Shown here: positions 52,903 to 62,047 of the stretch, piece by piece
Layout: the number at the start of each line of letters is the position of its first letter
Position numbering within the stretch: position 1 is the stretch's first letter
From: Arenibacter sp. P308M17
GTDB taxonomy: Bacteria; Bacteroidota; Bacteroidia; Flavobacteriales; Flavobacteriaceae
Assembly: GCF_003426735.1 (NCBI RefSeq)
Contig: NZ_QVON01000007.1
Span: forward strand, 1-64,000
DNA: 64,000 nucleotides
Direction of reading: 5' to 3'
The notes under the pieces: generated by a model
What the model was told of the DNA's origin: nothing
The model's input: the letters and a program-made list of their open reading frames with translations, nothing else
Databases searched by the model: none
Program-made: the position numbers and the translations under genes

Positions 52903-54342
52903 CTATTCCCTATCAACAAAAAAATCATCCTTAAAACCTATAAGGTACAATTTGTGCTTTGCCCTGGTCACGGCGGTATACAGCCAACGAAGGTATTCCT
53001 TGTCTATACCGTTGGGCAAATACGGCTGTTCCACAAAAACGGTATTCCATTGTCCCCCTTGGGACTTATGGCAGGTAATGGCGTAGGAGAATTTCACTTG
53101 GAGCGCATTAAAGAATTTATTGTTCTTTACCGCCAAAAACTTTTTGTACTTGGATTTTTCATCGGCATAGTCCTTCATAACCTCCTGATAAAGACGGTTG
53201 CCGTCCTCATATGACAAAGATGGGGTCTCTGCCATAATGGTATCCAACAGAAGCACTGTTTCAAAGGGTTTTTGATTGGGATAATCTACCATTTTCACCT
53301 TTACCTCCGCAAATTTAAAACCGTACAACTCTTTAATCGCAAATATCTCCAACACTTCAATAATATCCCCGTTCGCTATAAAACCGGCCTCTGAGGCGGG
53401 ATTTAACCAAAAATAGTTGTTTTTGACCACCATCATATAGTCTCCTGTGGCCAGCTCATTTTCCAAATATAGGATCCTATTCCTAATATTTTCATTGTAT
53501 AGATTGGCCCGTTTATTGGAGCGTACAATAATGGCGGTCTCCTCTTTGCCATTTTGGGAGTAGGAACCGTCTATGGCCTCTTGGATATCATTGCCATCCA
53601 TTAAGCGAACAATATCGGAAAAGCTACCAACCGAGAACTTAAAATCATCAAAGAACCCACTTTGCATTTGTTCCCTCAAGTTCGTTGCATTTACCAGAAT
53701 TCCGGAATCCTCGGCCTGCCTCACCACCTCGTCCAACTCCAATATTATAACTTCTTTATTATAATTCAGGGCCAATTGATTTTCATCCAAAGCCGGACTA
53801 ATATTCAAATGTACGGGAGGAAGCTGTGCCGTATCACCAATAAGGATCAGTTTACAATTATGCCCGGAATACACATACATAAGCAGATCGTCCAGGAGCG
53901 ACCCATTTTCCATCAATTTGGAATCTGTGGGCGTATCCGGAATCATAGAAGCCTCATCCACAATAAAAATGGTATTCCTATGCTTATTGGGCGATAATAC
54001 GAACTGTACCCCACCCCCACTCTGTTTTTTAGGAAAATAAATTTTTCGGTGTATCGTGTAAGCTTGGGTTCCGGAGTAATTGGCCATTACCTTTGCCGCC
54101 CTACCCGTTGGAGCCATTAAAACCGCCTTCATCGTGGTCTTCCAAAGATTGGTCACAATAGTACCCACAATGGTAGTTTTTCCTGTACCTGCAAACCCCT
54201 TCAACATAAAAACACTCTCCTTTTCCTTGGATAGGACAAAACTTGCCAATTTTTGCAAAGCCACTGACTGCTTGGCAGTTGGAACATGCGGAAATTTGTC
54301 TGTCAATAGTTTAAAAAAAGTAGCATCGGTTATAGAAGTCAT
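52903..54342 (-). CDS. RecD/Dda-like SF1 ATP-dependent DNA helicase
   Basis: A 479-residue single-protein superfamily 1B helicase. Walker A is FMLKGFAGTGKTTIVG, motif Ia APTGRAAKVMANYSG, motif II IFIVDEASMI, motif III LILIGDTAQLPPV, and the C-terminal UvrD_C_2-like motifs V/VI are SYAITCHKSQGGQW and LYTAVTRAKHKLYLIG. It lacks the long N-terminal region of full RecD2. Annotated relatives are called RecD-like or Dda-like helicases; the exact role is not known. It is divergent from the gene at 54444 across 101 bases. Confidence 0.92.
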   Translation of the reverse strand: MTSITDATFFKLLTDKFPHVPTAKQSVALQKLASFVLSKEKESVFMLKGFAGTGKTTIVGTIVTNLWKTTMKAVLMAPTGRAAKVMANYSGTQAYTIHRKIYFPKKQSGGGVQFVLSPNKHRNTIFIVDEASMIPDTPTDSKLMENGSLLDDLLMYVYSGHNCKLILIGDTAQLPPVHLNISPALDENQLALNYNKEVIILELDEVVRQAEDSGILVNATNLREQMQSGFFDDFKFSVGSFSDIVRLMDGNDIQEAIDGSYSQNGKEETAIIVRSNKRANLYNENIRNRILYLENELATGDYMMVVKNNYFWLNPASEAGFIANGDIIEVLEIFAIKELYGFKFAEVKVKMVDYPNQKPFETVLLLDTIMAETPSLSYEDGNRLYQEVMKDYADEKSKYKKFLAVKNNKFFNALQVKFSYAITCHKSQGGQWNTVFVEQPYLPNGIDKEYLRWLYTAVTRAKHKLYLIGFKDDFFVDRE

Positions 54343-54403
54343 AGGTCTTCAAAGATAATCAGTATTTTTAAGGTCAAATACTTTTAGCATTAAAAAAAAA
54401 TTG

Positions 54404-54411
54404 TAGATTTG
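54404..54411 (+). promoter_or_regulatory. -7 promoter box of the 54444 operon
   Basis: TAGATTTG is an exact TAnnTTTG match 32 bases before ATG 54444. The -33 side is T-rich without an exact TTG at the usual distance. Confidence 0.45.
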
Positions 54412-54443
54412 TGACAACCACTAAATAAAATAGCACGTACAAA

Positions 54444-55094
54444 ATGAAGACCATTTTACAAATTTTCCTTTGGATAGCGGCAATTGTGTTGGGTTATATG
54501 ATATATAACTCTGTGAACGGCCCAATTGTATTTAAGAAAATTAAGCAAGAACGTTTTGCCAAGGTAATATCCAATTTGAAGGACATCAGAAATTCCCAAG
54601 AGGCATATAAAACTGTAAATGGAAGATATGCAAAGGATTTTAACGCCCTGGTAAGTTTTATCGATACCGGAAAATATACCATTACCCAGCAAAGGGATTC
54701 CTCTTATTTGGAGTTCGATAAGAATTTTGGGATCGATATGTTGAAAGAAGTAAAAATCATAGATACATTGGGTACTGTTTCCGTTAAGGATTCTTTATTC
54801 AAGAAAGACGATCGTTATAAGACAATGATGAATGTGCCTTATGCCCCAAATGGCGAAAAATTTGAAATGAAGTCGACCGTCATAGAAAAAAGTGGGTACA
54901 GAGCTCCTGTCTACGAAGTAAAAGTTAGCAAGGACGTAGTATTGCATGACCAACCCAAACCTTTGTTGGCTAGGGAAAATACCCAAATTAATGTAGATGA
55001 GGTTAATGGAAATGTAATTAAGGTTGGATCTTTGACCGAGGTAAGCACCAGTGGAAATTGGCCATCTATATATGACAAACGAAACGACCAATAG
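54444..55094 (+). CDS. Conserved flavobacterial protein with one N-terminal membrane helix
   Basis: A 216-residue protein: an N-terminal hydrophobic helix (TILQIFLWIAAIVLGYMIY), then a predominantly extracytoplasmic, soluble part. The segment after the helix (FAKVISNLKDIRNSQEAYK, YAKDFNALVSFIDTGKYT) resembles the start of type IV pilin or pseudopilin-like proteins, where a membrane helix leads into a helix and a beta-sheet. This is a weak similarity and there is no prepilin-type cleavage motif. It overlaps the DUF3822 gene by 23 bases and heads a three-gene unit with DUF3822 and rsmD. Function unknown. Confidence 0.75.
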   Translation: MKTILQIFLWIAAIVLGYMIYNSVNGPIVFKKIKQERFAKVISNLKDIRNSQEAYKTVNGRYAKDFNALVSFIDTGKYTITQQRDSSYLEFDKNFGIDMLKEVKIIDTLGTVSVKDSLFKKDDRYKTMMNVPYAPNGEKFEMKSTVIEKSGYRAPVYEVKVSKDVVLHDQPKPLLARENTQINVDEVNGNVIKVGSLTEVSTSGNWPSIYDKRNDQ

Positions 55095-55908
55095 CATTTT
55101 AGAAAATTCTAAATCGGAATATCATAAATTGTCCATTCAAGTTAGCTTGAATGGACTTTCTTTTTGTGTCCTGGACACACTTTCCAACACTATCCTTGCT
55201 TCAGAAAGGATGGTGTTTGAAAATGAACTTGCCCCCTATGCCGTTCAAAAGGAAATAAAGCAGCTTTTTGAGAAAAATAAAATAAGGGATGTAAAATTTT
55301 CAGAAGTCGTTGTTATTCACAGGAACAATCTTTTTAGCCTAGTTCCACAGGCGCTCTTCAACAGGGATGAGCTGGCCAATTACCTAAAATTCAATGCCAA
55401 GATCCTTGCCAATGACCATCTGGAATATGATGAAATTAAAAGCCTGGACATGGTAAACGTGTATGTTCCCTTTATGAACATAAACAATTACATATACGAC
55501 CTATTTGGCGAATTTGAATTTATGCACCATGGGACCATCATGGTCCAGACCCTGACAAACCACCATGGAAACCAAAGCGAACCCATTTGTTATGTACACC
55601 TTATTGAAGGACATATGGACATTGCCGTTATCTCCAACAAAAAGTTGATACTTTACAACAACTTCAGTTTTACGACCAAGGAAGATTTTATTTACTATTT
55701 ATTGTTTACCATGGAACAATTAAAATTGGACACGGAAACCGCTAAACTCAAACTTTTTGGGTCTATTGAGGAAGGCGATGAACTCTATAAAATATGCCAT
55801 CAATATATAAGGGACATTTCCATTTTTATTCCCTCCAATACTTCATTTTATCATTTTGGGGAGTCCGATAGTGAAACCATAGATTTTACACTGCTAAACA
55901 CTCTTTAA
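55072..55908 (+). CDS. DUF3822 family protein
   Basis: A 278-residue protein. It looks like an actin-like or ROK-type fold at the sequence level, with repeated short strands (LSIQVSLNGLSFCVLDT, DIAVISNKKLILYNNFSF), but the function is not established. It lies between the membrane-anchored protein and rsmD, a gene order common in Flavobacteriaceae. I start it at ATG 55072 (MTNETTNSI), 23 bases inside the previous gene; the upstream GTG-like start would extend the overlap. Confidence 0.8.
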   Translation: MTNETTNSILENSKSEYHKLSIQVSLNGLSFCVLDTLSNTILASERMVFENELAPYAVQKEIKQLFEKNKIRDVKFSEVVVIHRNNLFSLVPQALFNRDELANYLKFNAKILANDHLEYDEIKSLDMVNVYVPFMNINNYIYDLFGEFEFMHHGTIMVQTLTNHHGNQSEPICYVHLIEGHMDIAVISNKKLILYNNFSFTTKEDFIYYLLFTMEQLKLDTETAKLKLFGSIEEGDELYKICHQYIRDISIFIPSNTSFYHFGESDSETIDFTLLNTL

Positions 55909-56453
55909 TGCGTATTATATCCGGCAAAAACAAAGGCCAAAGACTTACGGCACCAAAAAAGCTCCCTGTCCGCCCCACAACCGATATGGCCAAAGAGGCC
56001 CTCTTCAATATTCTCAACAACCAATACTATTTTAACGAGATAAGCGTATTGGATCTTTTTGCAGGGACCGGAAATATCAGCTACGAATTTGCCTCCAGGG
56101 GCTCTGAAAATATTACTGCCGTGGACGTGGACCTTGGATGTATCAAATACATTTCGGCAACCTCCTCGGAAATGGACTTCCCTATTGTGGCCATTAAAAA
56201 GGATGTTTTTCAATACTTGCAAACCAACCCTGTAAAAGCGCATATCATATTTGCCGATCCGCCCTATGATCTGGCTCCCGAAGAATTCGCCACTATTCCT
56301 AAACTAATATTTGAAAAGCAACTACTAATGGAAAATGGTGTTCTGGTCATTGAACATTCCAAACATACCGATCTATCACATTTGGAGCATTTCACCAACC
56401 AAAGGAGATATGGAGGCAGTGTATTTAGTTTTTTTGAATGGACGGAAGAATAA
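55908..56453 (+). CDS. rsmD: 16S rRNA (guanine966-N2)-methyltransferase
   Basis: A 181-residue Rossmann methyltransferase that modifies G966 in 16S rRNA with S-adenosylmethionine. The N-terminal RIISGKNKGQRLTAP and RPTTDMAKEALFNIL are characteristic. The SAM-binding motif is VLDLFAGTGNISYEFASRG, and the catalytic motif is IIFADPPYDLAPEEF (DPPY). The ATG overlaps the stop codon of the DUF3822 gene by one base (TAATG). Confidence 0.95.
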   Translation: MRIISGKNKGQRLTAPKKLPVRPTTDMAKEALFNILNNQYYFNEISVLDLFAGTGNISYEFASRGSENITAVDVDLGCIKYISATSSEMDFPIVAIKKDVFQYLQTNPVKAHIIFADPPYDLAPEEFATIPKLIFEKQLLMENGVLVIEHSKHTDLSHLEHFTNQRRYGGSVFSFFEWTEE

Positions 56454-56639
56454 CTAAAGTGTAATATTGTAGTATTACATTGAAATAATATCGCATAGAG
56501 TGTAATTAGGAAGACATTTCACTTCCATCAGGACATTCAGTTCACTTTATACTACCTGCGGCTATATTAATTGAATGGATTTCTCCTTTACCTGCTTTGC
56601 TCAAGATGATACCGCCTGCGGCGGCATTAATTCGACTAC

Positions 56640-56658
56640 GCATTTGCTGTGCAAATGC
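56640..56658. repeat. Short hairpin downstream of rnpB
   Basis: GCATTTGC, loop TGT, GCAAATGC forms a perfect 8-bp stem between the rnpB 3' end and rsmD. Nearby, CCTGCGGC with AATT recurs twice (about 56560-56590 and 56610-56635), as degenerate copies. Confidence 0.45.
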
Positions 56659-56670
56659 TGTCCCATAAAA

Positions 56671-56996
56671 AAAAGCAGGTCATAAGCCGGATTCTGTTAA
56701 CCTTGAATTACTTCGAGGCTTCCCTATCATTTATCTAGGCCAAAGGTTGCCCAAAAGCTCTAACCGCCTACCCTTCAGCTCGGGCGTGCAGCCCTCTCCC
56801 GATAAATATCGGGACACTGATTTACATGGCGTTGCACCGTATAGAGTTTACCTGGTTTCACTACAGCCTTACCTGTACATACTTTCTGTTGCACTTGTCC
56901 TCATCTCTCGATGGACGGGCATTACCCGCTATACTGCACTATGGTGTCCGGACTTTCCTCTCCCCGCGTTATGCGGGCAGCGATAAGGCGACCTGC
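56671..56996 (-). ncRNA. rnpB: RNase P RNA (bacterial type A)
   Basis: The minus strand carries the conserved core of RNase P RNA. Near the 5' end is GAGAGGAAAGTCCGGAC, a hallmark of CR-I/P4. The 5' AGCAGGTC can pair with the 3' GACCTGCT (P1), and the 3' end reads ACAGAATCCGGCTTATGACC, another universal signature, followed by a T-run. It makes the catalytic RNA that trims tRNA 5' leaders. The exact ends are approximate. Confidence 0.97.
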
Positions 56997-57001
56997 TGAT
57001 A

Positions 57002-57009
57002 CAAATATA
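57002..57009 (-). promoter_or_regulatory. -7 promoter box of rnpB
   Basis: The minus strand reads TATATTTG (complement of 57002-57009), an exact TAnnTTTG match a few bases upstream of the rnpB 5' end. The -33 side is not clear. Confidence 0.5.
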
Positions 57010-57304
57010 AATAAAAAATATCAAGGAATTTTTATTTTAAATCAGCCGGAACTTCCTAAAAAAAGCAATTCCGACCCTGCCTACCGGCAAAGGCAGCGTC
57101 GTCCGAACGGGACCGGGGGGGGACTCTCCAAAAGTGGGTTAAACCTTGTCTGAGGAACAGGCAGGCCCCATCCAAGGTGCGGAGAATTTTTTGATTGAAT
57201 TGTTGATAAATAAAGTACTAAAGACAGTTAAATAGCCCCTTTTATACGATGCTATCTTTATATTTGTGTTGTATTTTTTTTATACTAAATATAAATTAAT
57301 AGCC
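57010..57304. other. Intergenic region with a GC-rich repeat and the dnaX promoter
   Basis: This region holds a GC-rich palindrome (CTGCCTACCGGCAAAGGCAG, 57077-57096) and a G-rich run (about 57113-57122), then AT-rich DNA with the dnaX promoter. No other gene is seen. Confidence 0.4.
57259..57266 (+). promoter_or_regulatory. -7 promoter box of dnaX
   Basis: TATATTTG is an exact TAnnTTTG match 38 bases before the chosen TTG start. Confidence 0.45.
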
Positions 57305-59125
57305 TTGGAACCTTTTATAGTATCCGCCCGAAAATACAGGCCCCAAACATTTAAGGATGTTGTTGGGCAACAGGCTATTACAAACACCCTGACCAATGCC
57401 ATTGACAATGACCACCTAGCCCAGGCATTATTGTTTACAGGGCCCAGAGGTGTTGGAAAAACTACCTGTGCGCGTATTCTGGCAAAGCGGATCAATCAAG
57501 ATGGCAGAACTGACGAGAATGAGGACTTTGCCTTTAACATCTTTGAACTGGATGCTGCTTCCAACAATTCGGTAGATGATATAAGGGAACTTACAAGTCA
57601 AGTGCGCATACCCCCACAAGTTGGAAAATATAAGGTATACATAATAGACGAGGTGCACATGCTCTCCCAGGCCGCCTTTAATGCTTTCTTAAAGACACTG
57701 GAGGAACCACCCGCCCATGCCATATTTATATTGGCCACAACGGAAAAGCATAAAATTATCCCTACAATACTGTCTCGCTGCCAGATCTTTGATTTTAAGC
57801 GAATCACCGTTAAGGATGCCGCCGAGTACCTTAAATATATTGCCGAGAACCAAGAAATAGAAGCCGAAGACGATGCACTTCATATCATAGCCCAAAAAGC
57901 GGACGGCGCAATGCGCGATGCCCTATCCATCTTTGACAGGGTGGTGAGTTACTCGGGTAAAAAATTGACCCGGAAAGCCGTGACCGAAAATCTGAACGTG
58001 CTGGATTATGATACCTATTTTGCTGCTACGGACCTTATTCTACAGCATGATATTCCCGGCCTATTGGTACTTTTTAATGATACCTTGGCCAGAGGTTTTG
58101 ACGGACACCATTTTATAAATGGTCTGGCCTCACATTTTCGGGATTTAATGGTGTGCCGGCATCATAGCACCATAGCCCTTCTGGAAGTTGGAGAGGAGGC
58201 CAAAAAACACTATGGCGAACAGTCCAAAAACACAACGGGCAACTTTTTATTATCGGCAATCGATATGGCCAACGATTGCGACATAAAGTACAAGTCCAGT
58301 AAAAATCAGCGCCTTCTTGTTGAACTGACCTTAATGAAATTAGCCTCTATCGATTTTGATGGAGAAAAAAAAAAGTCTGAATCCCTAGGTAACGATCGTA
58401 ACGCACCAGATTTTATAATCCCTGCCTCATTTTATAAGGTGGGCCGTCCTAAAGAAGAAGATGGCACGGTCAAGTCCAGCGAAACCCTTGCAAAAACCGT
58501 CAAAAGCGCTGCTCCAACTATAGAAAGTACCATCGCGGAAGAATCACCATCCGTCCCCACAAGTACTTCCCAAAAACTACAGGACACTAAAGGGAAGGGA
58601 GCAATAAATACCCAGGAACCCGACCCCGCACCAAGAACCCAAATTAATATAAAATCTACCGAAAGGAGGGTTTCAGGTCTTTCACTTTCCAGCTTAAAGA
58701 CCAAAAAGGAACATCAATTGAACAAAAAAGAGAATGTTATTGATGAAAGCAACCTTCCCAAAGCCAATTTTACTGAGGAAGAAATGCAAAAGCATTGGGC
58801 GGATTTCGTTGATATTTTGGATAATGATGGACGGAAAATTTTGGCATCCAACCTACATTCCGACATACCTAAGCTAATAGATAATTTCACCCTTTGGATA
58901 GAATTGCCAAATGGCACTATGAAAAAAGAGATTGAGCGCGAAAAGTACGACCTGATAGAGTATTTAAAACAAAAACTCAACAATCACTTTATACAACTAC
59001 GAATAACCGTAAATGAGGCCACTGCCAAGAAATTTGCATTTACCCCCGAAGAGAAGTACCAGAAACTAAGGGAGAAAAATCCGGCCATCGATCTTTTGAG
59101 AAAAGAGTTCGATTTGGATATTTAG
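57305..59125 (+). CDS. dnaX: DNA polymerase III subunits gamma and tau
   Basis: About 606 residues; the clamp-loader ATPase that loads the sliding clamp. Conserved motifs: Walker A LLFTGPRGVGKTTCARIL, Walker B VYIIDEVHML, sensor 1 FILATTEKHK, and SRC in PTILSRCQIFDF. The zinc-module cysteines of most DnaX proteins (after the Walker A region) are absent: the segment NQDGRTDENEDFAFNIFELD has no Cys. This is usual for flavobacteria. I choose the TTG at 57305 (MEPFIVSARKYRPQTF), because the family begins close to this point; the longer frame from 57266 would start at the promoter box. Its stop overlaps the end of the convergent membrane-protein gene by four bases. Confidence 0.93.
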   Translation: MEPFIVSARKYRPQTFKDVVGQQAITNTLTNAIDNDHLAQALLFTGPRGVGKTTCARILAKRINQDGRTDENEDFAFNIFELDAASNNSVDDIRELTSQVRIPPQVGKYKVYIIDEVHMLSQAAFNAFLKTLEEPPAHAIFILATTEKHKIIPTILSRCQIFDFKRITVKDAAEYLKYIAENQEIEAEDDALHIIAQKADGAMRDALSIFDRVVSYSGKKLTRKAVTENLNVLDYDTYFAATDLILQHDIPGLLVLFNDTLARGFDGHHFINGLASHFRDLMVCRHHSTIALLEVGEEAKKHYGEQSKNTTGNFLLSAIDMANDCDIKYKSSKNQRLLVELTLMKLASIDFDGEKKKSESLGNDRNAPDFIIPASFYKVGRPKEEDGTVKSSETLAKTVKSAAPTIESTIAEESPSVPTSTSQKLQDTKGKGAINTQEPDPAPRTQINIKSTERRVSGLSLSSLKTKKEHQLNKKENVIDESNLPKANFTEEEMQKHWADFVDILDNDGRKILASNLHSDIPKLIDNFTLWIELPNGTMKKEIEREKYDLIEYLKQKLNNHFIQLRITVNEATAKKFAFTPEEKYQKLREKNPAIDLLRKEFDLDI

Positions 59126-59472
59126 CGCTTTTCCACCTTGATCCTCCAAGCATAGAACAACATTACCAAAGCATTGATTATAAGCCCTAAAGACTCCCTG
59201 GCATGTTCTATATTATCTATATTTCCCATGCCTATAGCAACTCCTTCAAAGTGCTCTGGCCAAAAAATCCACACCCCTATCAAGTAGGCAAAAGTTAGCA
59301 CTGTGGGAACCATTAGATTTAATTTACCTATAAAAAATAAAAATGAGGCCACAGCCGCTATTCCGTATATGATATACCATATCATAGCATCGGGATCATT
59401 ATATTGCAACAATGCCGCCCAAACAAACAAGATGGTAAATATGCCCGAAAATATCTTGGAAAATAAACGCAT
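59122..59472 (-). CDS. TMEM220-family membrane protein
   Basis: A 116-residue protein with four predicted membrane helices (IFSGIFTILFVWAALLQ, WYIIYGIAAVASFLFFIG, MVPTVLTFAYLIGVWIFW, LGLIINALVMLFYAW). The LQYNDPDAMIWYIIYG motif after helix 1 is typical of TMEM220 proteins (found in bacteria and vertebrates; function unknown). It starts two bases downstream of eboF on the same strand, so it is probably the last gene of the ebo transcript. Confidence 0.8.
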   Translation of the reverse strand: MRLFSKIFSGIFTILFVWAALLQYNDPDAMIWYIIYGIAAVASFLFFIGKLNLMVPTVLTFAYLIGVWIFWPEHFEGVAIGMGNIDNIEHARESLGLIINALVMLFYAWRIKVEKR

Positions 59473-59473
59473 A

Positions 59474-60850
59474 CTAAGAATTTATAACATGGTCTTCTAT
59501 AATACCGTATACTTCGGTTGCCAAAAGCCGGTCCTTTAAAGAAGCATTTTTCTTATTGGTTATCAATATTGGATGATCTTTGGTATCTTCTGGGATCCTA
59601 CCATGTGACCCTTTAACCAAGCTAGCGTCCAAGGGAATAATATCCATTACCGTTCGGAAACCCATTTTCTTTTTCAACAACTTCCAAACCACTTTTGGCA
59701 TCAGGAATTTATCCTTGGGATCTGTCAACATCTCCACCGGGTCATATCCCGGTTTTTTGTGAATATCCACCATTCTTGCATAATCCGGTGCCCTTTTATC
59801 ATCCAACCAGAAGTAATAAGTAAACCAAGAATCCTTATCCCCGATTACCACCAGATCCCCACAACGTTCATGATCTAACCGCAACGCCTTGATTTCATCC
59901 CCGGAAAGTACTTGCTCTACCCCTTTTATGCCCTTTAACAACGTTATTATAGTGTCCAAATCCCCTTTATCCCTTACATACACATGGGCCAACTGATGGT
60001 CTGCCACGGCAAACGCCTTACTGGCTCCCGCATCCAATAATTCCAGTCCCCTTTCCACTCTAATACCAACATAACCCTCTTGCCTGAGAATTCTATTTAA
60101 ATGGATGGGATTGTTCACGTTGGTTATCCCATATTCCGATAGTAGCACAATATGGGCCGATTTGGCCTCATAATATTCCACCAACTGCTTCACTACATTA
60201 TCGATCTCTCTTAGGTCCTTTGCAATTTTGCCCAAATCGGTCCCATAGCGCTGCATATTATAATCCAAATGGGGCAGATAGACCAAGGTGAGGGTAGGGT
60301 CATGTAATATATCCGTCTTTAGGCTGGCATCAGCGATCCATTGACTGGATTTTATTGATGTTTTTGGGCCCCAAAAGTGGAAAAGCGGAAACGTACCCAA
60401 TTCCTTTTGCAAATGGTCCCTTAGTTCCGCCGGATAGGAATACACATCCGGGATTTTCCTTCCATCCGCCAAATAATTGGGCCTTGGGGTAACACTGAAA
60501 TCTGCATTGGAATACATATTGTACCACCAGAACATATTGGCACAGCTAAAATTGCCATCCAGTTTTTTAAGTTTGTCCCATATTTTTTCGGATTGGATAA
60601 GGCTATTGGACTGACGCCAAAATTTAATTTCATGTTCTTTCTTAAAATACCATCCATTACCTACTATTCCGTGCTCGGACGGGGTTTTACCCGTTAAATA
60701 GGTAGCTTGCACAGCGCAGGTCACGGCAGGCAATTGTGGTGTTATTGTGGCCGAAGCACCCTTCTCCAAAAAAGATTTGATAAATGGCGTATGCTCCCCT
60801 ATCAATCCCTGTGTTAATCCTACAACGTTAAGCACTACGGTTTTCTTCAT
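59474..60850 (-). CDS. eboF: EboF-like alkaline phosphatase-superfamily protein
   Basis: A 458-residue nucleotide pyrophosphatase/phosphodiesterase-type protein of the alkaline phosphatase superfamily. The N-terminal nucleophile region is TPQLPAVTCAVQATYLTG (Thr at the active site), then SEHGIVGNGWYF; metal ligands are expected in the LDYNMQRYG and LLSEYGITNV segments and in GSHGRIPEDTKDHPILI. No signal peptide is seen, so it is likely cytoplasmic or peripheral. It follows eboE by four bases. The cluster order eboC-D-E-F matches the known ebo/EDB cluster. Its substrate is unknown. Confidence 0.85.
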   Translation of the reverse strand: MKKTVVLNVVGLTQGLIGEHTPFIKSFLEKGASATITPQLPAVTCAVQATYLTGKTPSEHGIVGNGWYFKKEHEIKFWRQSNSLIQSEKIWDKLKKLDGNFSCANMFWWYNMYSNADFSVTPRPNYLADGRKIPDVYSYPAELRDHLQKELGTFPLFHFWGPKTSIKSSQWIADASLKTDILHDPTLTLVYLPHLDYNMQRYGTDLGKIAKDLREIDNVVKQLVEYYEAKSAHIVLLSEYGITNVNNPIHLNRILRQEGYVGIRVERGLELLDAGASKAFAVADHQLAHVYVRDKGDLDTIITLLKGIKGVEQVLSGDEIKALRLDHERCGDLVVIGDKDSWFTYYFWLDDKRAPDYARMVDIHKKPGYDPVEMLTDPKDKFLMPKVVWKLLKKKMGFRTVMDIIPLDASLVKGSHGRIPEDTKDHPILITNKKNASLKDRLLATEVYGIIEDHVINS

Positions 60851-60853
60851 TCC

Positions 60854-62047
60854 TTAAATTTTACTCTTTAACCATTCAATTTCACGGACAATACAATTGG
60901 ACAGTTCGGTTTTAAGATCATTGGGCAGGACATCCCAGGTATAGGTCTCTATCTCCAATTGATCGGAAAATTGTTCTTCCTTCAGATATTCCAACACCTT
61001 CAGTATTTGGTCCTGGGTAGAAAATAAGTGATCGTAGCTTTCCAAAAAAATAGGTACATGAAAATGGGACCTCAGCTCTTTGGCCCTGGAACGCTGCTCC
61101 AAAACTTCGGGCAGATCCTTGTACGTAACCACCTTATCACCAATTTTTTCGGTAACTTGGTGTAGATAGGTGGGTTCGTTAAACTTACTTAAGGATTGCC
61201 ATATAGCCTCATTTTCACCCTCCTTGAACAGTATTTTAAGGGCGGAGCTCACTTGTATTTTCCCCACCTTTATTCCCGCTTTTTTAAATTTTGCCAAAGT
61301 ATGCTCGGGTTCCTCATAGGCCAATGAAAAATGGCAAACGTCATAACAAACAGTTATATGCCTAAGGATCAAATTCTTGGCCATTTCCTTGGAGCACCCT
61401 AAAACAGTGATCAATTTTTGGCTGGCCAAAGGAATCAAATAGGCATCATAAAAGTGAATCAGCTCATCGCTATTCTCTATCATACCATCCGGTTCCGGCT
61501 CAATATCCAAATGCAGGTATTTAGCGGTAGTCCTTTCTATTTCCTCCAACTGCAGAACGATCTCCGCCATACTTTCTGCCCCCTTTACAAAGACCCTTTC
61601 CAAAGCTTCCCCGGAAGTGTGCCAGTGTCTATAGCTAACGGGGGAAGTTGAAATACCTCCGGAAATGCCCTGCGGGATCAAAAAAGCCAATTGATCAAAA
61701 AGTCGCTTGGTATAGTCCAGTCGTTCTTTGGTGGTCCAATCCGGGGCGTGTACCATATCCTTTACCCTTTCATTATGGAAATTTCCATAAGGGAATCCGT
61801 TCATTGTAAAAACATAAAGTTGATTGCGGTCCAACCAATCCTTGAAATCCTTCAAATTACTACCTTCATTGAGTCCTACACTGGCCAGATTGGACAAACG
61901 CAATCCAATGCCAAAAGGGGATCGGGGGGCCACTTCCTGCTTTATTTTGGGAAGATATGTTTTTAGGCTATCATATGTCTGCTCCCAATCTTCGCCGGGG
62001 TGTATATTGCTACAATAGCTGAGATGATATTTGTTCTGTACTAACAT
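60854..62047 (-). CDS. eboE: EboE-like metabolite traffic protein (xylose-isomerase-like TIM barrel)
   Basis: A 397-residue protein. It begins YHLSYCSNIHPGEDWEQTYD, the usual EboE opening, and continues as a TIM barrel of the sugar phosphate isomerase/epimerase type: LYVFTMNGFPYGNFH, ISTSPVSYRHWH, HLDIEPEPDGMIENSDEL, VCYDVCHFSLAYEEPE and FLESYDHLFSTQDQIL. Conserved Glu, Asp and His residues suggest a metal site. Family proteins lie in ebo clusters; the reaction is not known. It overlaps eboD by seven bases. Confidence 0.88.
   Translation of the reverse strand: MLVQNKYHLSYCSNIHPGEDWEQTYDSLKTYLPKIKQEVAPRSPFGIGLRLSNLASVGLNEGSNLKDFKDWLDRNQLYVFTMNGFPYGNFHNERVKDMVHAPDWTTKERLDYTKRLFDQLAFLIPQGISGGISTSPVSYRHWHTSGEALERVFVKGAESMAEIVLQLEEIERTTAKYLHLDIEPEPDGMIENSDELIHFYDAYLIPLASQKLITVLGCSKEMAKNLILRHITVCYDVCHFSLAYEEPEHTLAKFKKAGIKVGKIQVSSALKILFKEGENEAIWQSLSKFNEPTYLHQVTEKIGDKVVTYKDLPEVLEQRSRAKELRSHFHVPIFLESYDHLFSTQDQILKVLEYLKEEQFSDQLEIETYTWDVLPNDLKTELSNCIVREIEWLKSKI

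Noticed and set aside
56747..57153. Two open frames across the RNase P RNA region
   Set aside because: They cross a structured RNA gene with diagnostic rnpB motifs, and their translations look like random read-through.
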